From assembly GCA_965207165.1 (NCBI GenBank), contig OZ242265.1, positions 1,426,001-1,490,000 of the forward strand: DNA of 64,000 nt, read 5' to 3'. This stretch comes from JAAXHV01 sp965207165. GTDB lineage: Bacteria > Pseudomonadota > Gammaproteobacteria > Eutrophobiales > Eutrophobiaceae. The notes under the pieces were generated by a model. It was not told where the DNA came from. It saw only the letters and a list, made by a program, of their open reading frames with translations, and made no database searches. Made by a program: the position numbers and the translations under genes. Shown piece after piece: positions 25,767-31,903 of the stretch (position 1 is the stretch's first letter; every line of letters begins with the position of its first letter).

Positions 25767-26297
25767 CTATCGAAACACCCGGTATTGTACCCCTGCCTTC
25801 TCGCAGGCGCTCCTGATCCGGTATTCGAAGCGCCCTTCCCTGCCGTCCGTATCATAAATCACCACTGCCGGCCGTTTGCCGGTCACATGACTGAAAAACA
25901 GCGCCTGTTGCAGGCTGTCCAGGCTGCTGCGCTTGTCCAGGCCGCCCTCGTAGACTGTTGTGGTTGTCTCGCAATCCACCATCACGTAACTGCGGCCGCC
26001 GGCATACGTGTACCCGTGGCGGGTCTCCGTCTCCCCGTTGACCGTGGCGCAAAAACGGCGGTTGTAGTCATCTTCCGAGCCGGTTGTGCGTGGTGATGAC
26101 CGGTCAGCCTCTTGCGCCGGTGAACCAGGAGGCCGGCCGGATTGTTTATCGCCGTGGCAATGCCGCGGCTGTGTGCCGGCGTGGCACCCCTCAGCATCCG
26201 TTCTCCCGGGATGGCCCTGGACGGACAGCGACGCCAATAACAGGCCGGTACAAACCAGCCTTGCCCATTCCTCTTCGATGGACTTCAGTACAATCAC
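25767..26297 (-). CDS. Secreted YHYH-type hypothetical protein
   Basis: A 176-residue protein with an N-terminal hydrophobic segment (LVCTGLLLASLSVQG) that may be a signal peptide. Next comes HPGRTDAEGCHAGTQPRHCHG, the H-x(n)-GRTD-x-x-GCH-x(n)-HCH pattern found in small secreted YHYH-domain proteins, probably a metal or disulfide knot. The second half (FCATVNGETETRHGYTYAGG, VMVDCETTTTVYEGGLDKRSSLDSLQQALF, AVVIYDTDGREGRFEYRIR) is a conserved companion domain with DCET and D-x-D-G-x-x-G patterns, reminiscent of a nuclease-like fold but not assignable by eye. Confidence 0.65.
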   Translation of the reverse strand: MIVLKSIEEEWARLVCTGLLLASLSVQGHPGRTDAEGCHAGTQPRHCHGDKQSGRPPGSPAQEADRSSPRTTGSEDDYNRRFCATVNGETETRHGYTYAGGRSYVMVDCETTTTVYEGGLDKRSSLDSLQQALFFSHVTGKRPAVVIYDTDGREGRFEYRIRSACEKAGVQYRVFR

Positions 26298-26456
26298 GGT
26301 CTCTCCCCATTAGTTCGTGATCGATACATGCAGCGGACAAGCTGCTGCAGAAAAACGGCATTGATGTCTTTGCCGGGACTGGGAGCAGGTTGTCAGTCAT
26401 CAGGGATAATGCCAGATGGGTAGCCTGAACACCAGACACTGAATCAAGGGTCGATA

Positions 26457-27350
26457 CTACGTACTCCCAAGAAAGGTCCGCAACGACGATACGACCCTGC
26501 CGGGCGCCTCTTCAGCCAGAAAATGCCCACAATCCTCGAACTCGCGGAGTTCGAAATCCGTCAGTACGGACTTCCACCTCTCAAGTTCCTTCTTGCGGAA
26601 TGCGATATCCTTAAACCCCCAGAGGAGCAGCGCGGGTTTGTCCACAAAGGCCGCGCGGTCTTCCCAGATCGAGTGCAGCCAGTCGCCCGCACCGACGATG
26701 TAACCCGGCAGTGCGGCGTTGGCGTCGCGTGCGCCGGGCGATGGCTGTGCATTGCGGTAATGGGCCATGATCTCAGGCGTCAGGATGCGCCGGTCGCCGA
26801 CCGCCATCGGCATCACCTGGTTCACGAATATATTGTGATGGCGTATAAGGTACCGGCCGATCCTGCTCGACATCAGGAAGCTGAACGACCTGAAATGAAA
26901 GTCATCGCCGACCGGCCAGCACCAGGTATTCGAGATAACGAGACGCTTGACGCGATCTGGATGCCGGCGCGCGAAGTCAAGACCGATCGGCCCGCCCCAA
27001 TCCGTCATGAACAGGGTGATGTCGCGCAGGCCGAGGTGATCGAGCAGGCCGGCGAACCGCTGCGCATGACTTTGCGGATGATGGTCCTCGCTCCGCTCGC
27101 TGCGCGACGACAGGCCAAAACCGATATGGTCGGGCGCGACACATCGAAACTCTGACCGAAGCGCCCGGATTTGATGACGAAATTCGAAAGACCAGGCCGG
27201 ATTGCCATGAATAAACACGATCGGTTCCCCTTCGCCCTCGTCGACGAAGTGCATCCGCTGCCCCGACTGGGTGGAAAAGAACTTGCTCGCGAACGGATAC
27301 ATGTCGTCCGATACCCAGTCAGGGCGATGGGTCGATGCAAGCTGGTTCAT
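26457..27350 (-). CDS. Alpha/beta hydrolase, haloalkane dehalogenase-like
   Basis: A 297-residue hydrolase. HGNPAWSFEFRHQIRAL places the oxyanion/halide asparagine at about N50. The nucleophile elbow is TDWGGPIG with aspartate D117 followed by W118, the haloalkane-dehalogenase pattern rather than the serine of esterases. CGHFLAEEAPG near 280 supplies the catalytic histidine. These enzymes cleave carbon-halogen bonds hydrolytically. The substrate is unknown, and epoxide hydrolases share the Asp nucleophile. The start at 27350 lies in an ATGA overlap with the SRPBCC gene, making a three-gene operon arsR-SRPBCC-hydrolase. Confidence 0.82.
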   Translation of the reverse strand: MNQLASTHRPDWVSDDMYPFASKFFSTQSGQRMHFVDEGEGEPIVFIHGNPAWSFEFRHQIRALRSEFRCVAPDHIGFGLSSRSERSEDHHPQSHAQRFAGLLDHLGLRDITLFMTDWGGPIGLDFARRHPDRVKRLVISNTWCWPVGDDFHFRSFSFLMSSRIGRYLIRHHNIFVNQVMPMAVGDRRILTPEIMAHYRNAQPSPGARDANAALPGYIVGAGDWLHSIWEDRAAFVDKPALLLWGFKDIAFRKKELERWKSVLTDFELREFEDCGHFLAEEAPGRVVSSLRTFLGST

Positions 27351-27796
27351 CCGGCCCACATCTCCTCGAGCCTGGCGAGACACCCGATCCAGCCACGCTC
27401 ATGCTCGTCACGGGCCGCTTCTTGCGTAAACAGGGAATGCGTCAGAGTCAGGCGCGTCGTGCCGACCGATTCCGGCTCGAACTCGACAGTCACCAACGAC
27501 TCGACGTCGCTGCCCTCCCAGCGCCAGGTGTGTACCAGACGGCGATTGGGTACGATTTCCCGGTACACGCCGCGAGTGACAAACCTGCGCCCTTCCGCCC
27601 CGCGCATCTCAATGAGAAACGTCCCGCCGACCACGAGGTCGGCAACCGCCCGCGTGACGATGGCGTCGCCGGGCGCCAGCCATTGCCGCAACACCTCCGG
27701 ATCGGTCCACGCGGTATACACTGCTTCAACCGGCGCGTTGATCACGCGATTCAGCGTCAGGTAGATGTCCCCCGGCCCATGTTGCTGCCCTGCCAT
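27347..27796 (-). CDS. SRPBCC (AHSA1-type) domain protein
   Basis: A 149-residue START/Bet v1-like protein: INAPVEAVYTAWTDPEVLRQWLAPG at the N-terminus, GGTFLIEMRG in the middle, a beta-rich region WEGSDVESLVTVEF, and the C-terminal helix HERGWIGCLARLEEMWAG. This type is very often encoded beside an ArsR regulator and is thought to bind small hydrophobic ligands; its role is unproven. The ATG at 27796 is preferred because GGAGGAG precedes it by 6 bases; the open frame extends farther upstream without conservation. It ends in an ATGA overlap with the hydrolase gene. Confidence 0.85.
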   Translation of the reverse strand: MAGQQHGPGDIYLTLNRVINAPVEAVYTAWTDPEVLRQWLAPGDAIVTRAVADLVVGGTFLIEMRGAEGRRFVTRGVYREIVPNRRLVHTWRWEGSDVESLVTVEFEPESVGTTRLTLTHSLFTQEAARDEHERGWIGCLARLEEMWAG

Positions 27797-27854
27797 GCTG
27801 CGCTCCTCCGAATGGCCTTTGTTTCGCCGGCTCATCCCGGCAGATTGAGATTTG

Positions 27855-28196
27855 TCACCGGGAATCGCCCGACTCGCCCGTATCGGTCCCGACCAGTGCG
27901 TTAAGCGCATCCAGCCTGCCGGTCCAGAAACGCTCGTGGAATTCGAGCCAGGCCCAGGCATCCTTGAGTGCGGCCGGGTTGAGCCGGCACACCCGTTCCC
28001 GACCCCGCGCTTCCCGCGTCACAAGACCCGCGCGTTCGAGCACACCGAGGTGTTTCGAGACCGCAGCGAACGACAAGGGCAGAGGTTCGGAGATATGACT
28101 GACGGTTGCCTCCCCGTCGGCCAGGTGATCGAGGATGGCGCGGCGAGTGGGATCAGCCAGTGCGTGGAAGATGTGGTTCAGGTCATGTTCAACCAT
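27855..28196 (-). CDS. ArsR/SmtB-family transcriptional regulator
   Basis: A 113-residue winged-helix repressor: MVEHDLNHIFHALADPTRRAIL, then SHISEPLPLSFAAVSKHLGVLERAGLV (recognition helix) and REARGRERVCRLNPAAL (wing). No CxC metal-binding motif is present, so it belongs to the SRPBCC-linked ArsR group rather than the metalloid sensors. Start 28196 (MVEHDL) is the standard family N-terminus; the frame is open farther upstream. A palindrome CAACCATTTGGTTG overlaps this start and is repeated 40 bp upstream, consistent with autorepression of the three-gene operon. Confidence 0.88.
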   Translation of the reverse strand: MVEHDLNHIFHALADPTRRAILDHLADGEATVSHISEPLPLSFAAVSKHLGVLERAGLVTREARGRERVCRLNPAALKDAWAWLEFHERFWTGRLDALNALVGTDTGESGDSR

Positions 28197-28247
28197 TTGG
28201 TTGAGTATATCTGTATCCGGGTTGATGTTCAACCAGTTGGTAGAATA
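28186..28247. promoter_or_regulatory. Two direct copies of a palindromic operator at the arsR start
   Basis: TGTTCAACCATTTGGTTGAG (28186 on) and TGTTCAACCAGTTGGTAGAA (28226 on) are direct repeats 40 bp apart, close to four helical turns. Each contains CAACCA-N2-TGG(T), a perfect palindrome in the first copy. The first overlaps the arsR start codon. This is the expected position for ArsR autoregulation; binding is inferred. Confidence 0.6.
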
Positions 28248-28696
28248 TTTTTTGTACCTCGGATTCGATGTGTTGTACACTCGTCAAACCAGCAGACGTG
28301 GCCTGCGTCCAGGATGCTTTGTCCATTCAGAGGACACGAGACTAAACTTGACCTTTTCCCTCGAAATTAACCCCTTTCAACTCGGGAACGTTGGCTGAAT
28401 AGGGAGGAAATAACATTCTTATCCACAACCGATTCCGATAAGGATTCTTGAGGCCGTGAAAACCCCCGAAAAAAGCCATTTTTCATTCGCATAACTCATT
28501 TTCTTGATTGCTTTTTTTTGGTTTGTTACCCTGCGGGGAGTTTCGACAAATTCTATGAAGCCAAGGCCAGCGGCGCAAAGCCTCACGGGAAGGCCTGTAG
28601 CTTGCGCCAGATGTCCTGCGGGAAAATGACACCCTTGATTGATTCAAGTCACAGCAAATACAGGATTTCCATCAACGGTTGACGGGGGATATATTT
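28248..28696. other. 449-bp non-coding stretch with a possible structured RNA leader
   Basis: No convincing gene is seen. 28572-28608 can fold into a long hairpin: GGCGCAAAGCCT pairs with AGGCCTGTAGCTTGCGCC apart from small bulges. CCTGCGGG occurs on either side of it (about 28530 and 28614). The segment GGCGCAAAGCC followed by GTAGC slightly recalls the core of cyclic-di-GMP-I riboswitches, but the upstream GCAAACC half is missing. It precedes the GDCCVxC gene and might be its leader. A T-run (28510-28517) lies farther upstream. Confidence 0.3.
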
Positions 28697-28915
28697 ATGG
28701 GTCAAGCCATCACCTTGGAATCAGAGATTACTTGTCCAAACTGCACACACAAGAAAATAGAATTAATGCCTACTGATGCATGTCAATGGTTTTACCAGTG
28801 CGATAATTGTGACACGTTATTGCGACCAAAAGCGGGCGACTGTTGTGTATTCTGTTCATATGGCACGGTGAAATGCCCACCAATACAACAGAGTGGTGGA
28901 TGTTGTACGAATTAA
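28697..28915 (+). CDS. GDCCVxC-domain small metal-binding-type protein
   Basis: A 72-residue cysteine-rich protein. LESEITCPNCTHKKIELMPTD contains one C-x-x-C. YQCDNCDTLLRPKAGDCCVF then CSYGTVKCPP contains another C-x-x-C and the GDCCVFC motif that names this family. Some family members carry selenocysteine at a GDCC cysteine, but here both are TGT codons. Function is unknown; four or more paired cysteines suggest zinc or heavy-metal binding. Start 28697 has GGGGGAT 7 bases upstream. The protein ends in GGCC near the C-terminus. Confidence 0.8.
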   Translation: MGQAITLESEITCPNCTHKKIELMPTDACQWFYQCDNCDTLLRPKAGDCCVFCSYGTVKCPPIQQSGGCCTN

Positions 28916-28949
28916 CGTTATTTTAGAATTCTGCCCGCTGCCTTGCCGG

Positions 28950-30839
28950 TCAGGCTACCTCCGCGGGCTCGGGGTTGATATGGAAAATAAAGTGCGTATC
29001 GATCAGATCTGTTTGGTTGACGTCTTGCAGCGTGACCTCCCCACCGCCGTGGGAGAGCAGGTCAATGACGAGGTCGTCTCCCCGCTGTTCCAGGTCCAGA
29101 TCGTCCAGTGCGTCAATTCCGCCCAACGCGCTGAGGTCAATTCTATCCTCGTCAATCTGAAAATCCGTGACGACGTCGTGTCCGCCATCGTGGGCAAACA
29201 CAAAGACGTCAGCGCCCTGCCCACCTGATAACTCGTCGTTGCCGTAGTCGCCGACAAGCAGGTCATCGCCGGCGCCACCGGACAAGATATCGTTACCCCC
29301 GGAAACCAGGAAAGGAATCGGTGAACTTGCGTACAGAGCGTCATCAGTGTCGTACCCATCATTAGTAACCACAATGGACCTGCCATCCACCGGTTCAATT
29401 AGCCGGGGCACCAGGTAGGCGTCGCCGACCAGGACGTCATTGCCGTCTCCACCTTCCAGTGCATCACTGCCGGCGCCGCCTTCAAGCCAGTCAGCGCCCG
29501 ACCCGCCGTCCAGCCGGTCAGCGCCGCTGCCGCCGTGGAGGTAGTCATCGCCCGGCCCGCCGGCCAGTTCGTCACGACCGTCACCGCCGTCGAGCAAATC
29601 GGCGCCCGTCCCGCCGCCCAGTTTGTCGTTGCCGGTCCCGCCGGTCAGGATGTCATCACCGGGGCCGCCCTCCAGAGTGTCATCGCCGCCGGTCAACTCA
29701 TCGATAATGACCATCAGCAACAGGTTGTCGAGTGCGCTCTCACCCTCGCGGCTGCCGCTCAGGGCAAGCGCAGCATCCAGGCTCATGCCATCATTGAGCC
29801 CGATCAGCAACGGCGCGCCGAGTCCTGCTGTTGACGACGTGTCGCCGACAAGCAAATCGTCATCATCGCCGCCGAATAACATATCGTTCCCGGCGCCGCC
29901 TTCAAGCCAGTCATTGCCGGCGCCGCCGCGCAGCACGTCGTCGCCGCCCTGCAAGCGGTCGCTGAGATAAGCCAGCACATCGGCGCGAGTCAGGTCGGGA
30001 AACAGCATCGACAGCAGGGTATCAACACCCCCGCCGATATCGTCGATGACGCCCTGACTTCCAGACCCGGGTTCGCTGGAGATAACATCTGTATCCGGTA
30101 CGGAGTCACTGCCTGCAGCGTCGAATACATCAAGGTCAGCACCCCTGTCGTTTCCCAGGCTGTCAGCATCGTCAACCGACATCCCGCCGGGAAACAGCTG
30201 AAAAAAGAATTGCTGTAACGGGTTGGCGTCATCCCCCAGCAACAGGTCGTCGTCATCACCGCCCTCGAGCGTGTCATCGCCGGCGTTGCCGGTCAGGAAG
30301 TCCTGCCCGCCGAGACCGTGGAGGCTGTCATTGCCGGGGCCACCGCGCAAATTGTCATTGCCGGCACCGCCGCGCAGATCGTCACTGCCAGCGCCGCCGC
30401 TGAGATCGACACCCTCATCGACAGGTCTGCCCGCGTCCCCTGCTTCCGGGTCAATCAGCGTCAGGGTGTAAGCGCCGGCGTGGTCCTGCGCGGGGTTGCC
30501 CAGGTAGAGGCCGGCGCTGAGATAATAAACGCCGCTGCTATCCGGGGTAAAACTGAGCCGTGAGTCGAGTTCCCCTGCAATAAAGTCTGAGTCGTCATTG
30601 ACGGCAACCTGCTCGCCCGCCGAATTGAACACCTTCAGGATAGTATCAGCACCACGGTTATCCCCGGCGCCGGCCAGGTGAATCCGGTAGGTTTTTCCTT
30701 CAACCAGTTCGACCCTGACCCAGTCGTTGTCCTGCTTGCCGTCAAATACACCGTTAAAGGTACCGCCGACAGACAGGCTGTATGTCGTCTGCGCGTTTGC
30801 CGCCGCGTCTGCGGATTGATTCTCTCTCACCCTGGTCAT
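28950..30839 (-). CDS. RTX (haemolysin-type calcium-binding repeat) secreted protein
   Basis: A 629-residue acidic protein. Residues about 15-130 form a PPC-type beta domain (GGTFNGVFDGKQDNDWVRVE, YRIHLAGAGDNRGADTILKV, GVYYLSAGLYLG). From about 147 it carries four blocks of GGxGxDxLxGG nonapeptides, separated by D-rich linkers (including LGDDANPLQQFFFQLFPGG and LVGDTSSTAGLGAPLL). It ends with an M10-type terminal domain (GADVFVFAHDGGHDVVTDFQ). Such proteins bind calcium outside the cell and leave by type I secretion without an N-terminal signal peptide; no exporter is encoded nearby. Start 30839 has AAGGTG upstream; the frame is open a little farther up. Confidence 0.88.
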   Translation of the reverse strand: MTRVRENQSADAAANAQTTYSLSVGGTFNGVFDGKQDNDWVRVELVEGKTYRIHLAGAGDNRGADTILKVFNSAGEQVAVNDDSDFIAGELDSRLSFTPDSSGVYYLSAGLYLGNPAQDHAGAYTLTLIDPEAGDAGRPVDEGVDLSGGAGSDDLRGGAGNDNLRGGPGNDSLHGLGGQDFLTGNAGDDTLEGGDDDDLLLGDDANPLQQFFFQLFPGGMSVDDADSLGNDRGADLDVFDAAGSDSVPDTDVISSEPGSGSQGVIDDIGGGVDTLLSMLFPDLTRADVLAYLSDRLQGGDDVLRGGAGNDWLEGGAGNDMLFGGDDDDLLVGDTSSTAGLGAPLLIGLNDGMSLDAALALSGSREGESALDNLLLMVIIDELTGGDDTLEGGPGDDILTGGTGNDKLGGGTGADLLDGGDGRDELAGGPGDDYLHGGSGADRLDGGSGADWLEGGAGSDALEGGDGNDVLVGDAYLVPRLIEPVDGRSIVVTNDGYDTDDALYASSPIPFLVSGGNDILSGGAGDDLLVGDYGNDELSGGQGADVFVFAHDGGHDVVTDFQIDEDRIDLSALGGIDALDDLDLEQRGDDLVIDLLSHGGGEVTLQDVNQTDLIDTHFIFHINPEPAEVA

Positions 30840-31010
30840 ATTTACACCTTGGTGCTCATGTGCATTAACATTCTGACAATTACAACATGGCAAGGTTCAC
30901 AACGCCAGGATATGACATCAGGGGACAGCCATATAAAACAACAGGCAGAGTGATAAATCACCCTGCCTGTTATAATATTTCCCTTTAATATCAGTATGAT
31001 ATATTATGTC

Positions 31011-31087
31011 TGGCGGAGTGGACGGGACTCGAACCCGCGACCCCCGGCGTGACAGGCCGGTATTCTAACCAACTGAACTACCACTCC
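31011..31087 (-). tRNA. tRNA-Asp (GTC)
   Basis: Full cloverleaf on the minus strand starting GGAGTGGTAGTTCAGTTGGT, with anticodon GTC at 31051-31053, T-arm GGTTCGAGT and encoded CCA (31011-31013). Confidence 0.95.
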
Positions 31088-31093
31088 ATAAAC

Positions 31094-31169
31094 TGGTGGG
31101 TGCTGAGGGGCTTGAACCCACGACCTCCGCCTTGTAAGGGCGGCGCTCTCCCAACTGAGCTAAGCACCC
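31094..31169 (-). tRNA. tRNA-Val (TAC)
   Basis: Minus-strand cloverleaf GGGTGCTTAGCTCAGTTGGG onward, anticodon loop CTTACAA (TAC), T-arm GGTTCAAGC, acceptor AGCACCC plus A and encoded CCA. It lies 6 bp upstream of tRNA-Asp, so the two are probably one transcript. Confidence 0.95.
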
Positions 31170-31265
31170 AGCAGACGCATTATAACAAAAAAACAAAATC
31201 CTTGAACACTTGCAATCTATGGATACGATATAACCTGCAAGTTGAAAATGCTGTTAAACCAGAAG

Positions 31266-31481
31266 ATGAGAGACCATTACGATTTTTCGAAAATGAAGGG
31301 TAAAAAAAACCCTTACATCAAGTACCTGAAACAGCCTGTCACAATGCGACTGGATTCGGATACCGTGGAGTATTTTGAATCGATGTCCAAGGAATCAGGC
31401 ATCCCTTATCAAACCCTAATAAATCTTTATCTGAGGGATTGTGCGATAAACAAAAGAAAACTGCATATGCAGTGGAAATAA
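31266..31481 (+). CDS. CopG/BrnA-like orphan antitoxin
   Basis: A 71-residue ribbon-helix-helix protein: MRDHYDFSKMKGKKNPYIKY, then LKQPVTMRLDSDTVEYFESM and IPYQTLINLYLRDCA. This is the BrnA-like / CopG antitoxin pattern (DFS.....NP, the beta strand VTMRLD, helix 2 PYQTLIN). Normally a toxin gene sits immediately upstream; here the tRNA-Val lies upstream and no toxin is visible, so it appears orphaned. Start 31266 gives the usual N-terminus; ATG 31248 in the same frame is possible. It is A+T-rich compared with neighbours. Confidence 0.7.
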   Translation: MRDHYDFSKMKGKKNPYIKYLKQPVTMRLDSDTVEYFESMSKESGIPYQTLINLYLRDCAINKRKLHMQWK

Positions 31482-31606
31482 TTGATCAAACACAAAATCT
31501 AATTTACTATGTATAATTGAATATGTAATCGATATCATACAAATTACATTCTTTAAGATTGTTAAATTGCTAATGTGGCATTTGAATGAGGTGTAATGAG
31601 AAAATT

Positions 31607-31768
31607 ATGACTATACATAACGATGGTTATCAGGCAAGGAAATCAGGGAAACTTAGAACAGATAATCCACATGATCCCGATAGTCGGGAGTATAAGGACT
31701 GGGATAAAGGTTGGCATCAGGCTGATCAAGAATTGGAAAGCGATCCGGGTTTTGAACCAGGGCTTTAA
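31607..31768 (+). CDS. RMF/CrpP-like small protein
   Basis: A 53-residue protein: MTIHNDGYQARKSGKLRTDN, then DSREYKDWDKGWHQADQE. The spacing G-Y-x-A...G...N-P-x(6)-Y-x-x-W-x-x-G-W-x-x-A matches the ribosome modulation factor/CrpP group, very small proteins acting on ribosomes or of unknown role. It is short and has a C-terminal PGFEPGL tail. ATG 31607 follows GAG at a suitable distance; another in-frame ATG at 31586 is less like the family. Confidence 0.6.
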   Translation: MTIHNDGYQARKSGKLRTDNPHDPDSREYKDWDKGWHQADQELESDPGFEPGL

Positions 31769-31868
31769 AACCGATTTTTCCCGGGGACGGACTTGAATCC
31801 TGCCCCTGTTGTATAAGGTGTACCTGCGAGCCGGGAATCTCTCAGGATGCCGGAGCCTGCCCCAGCGC

Positions 31869-31898
31869 GGATGGATCCCAGCCTGCGCAGGAACGACG
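31869..31898. repeat. Dispersed-type palindrome after lon
   Basis: GGATCCCAGCCTGCGCAGGA with flanks resembles the GGATCCC-GCCTGCGC-GGGA palindromic repeats common between proteobacterial genes. Only one copy is seen in the window, so membership of a family is a guess. Confidence 0.35.
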
Positions 31899-31903
31899 AT
31901 TTG

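Noticed and set aside
28548..28640. Cyclic-di-GMP-I riboswitch
   Set aside because: GGCGCAAAGCC and GTAGC are present, but the GCAAACC half and the tetraloop receptor arrangement are missing. Kept only as an unassigned hairpin.
28697..28915. Selenocysteine in the GDCCVxC protein
   Set aside because: All relevant codons are TGT or TGC; no in-frame TGA exists in this gene.
29459..30563. Long open frames on the plus strand opposite the RTX gene
   Set aside because: They are antisense shadows produced by the GGxGxD codon periodicity; they show low-complexity residues only and no ribosome-binding sites.
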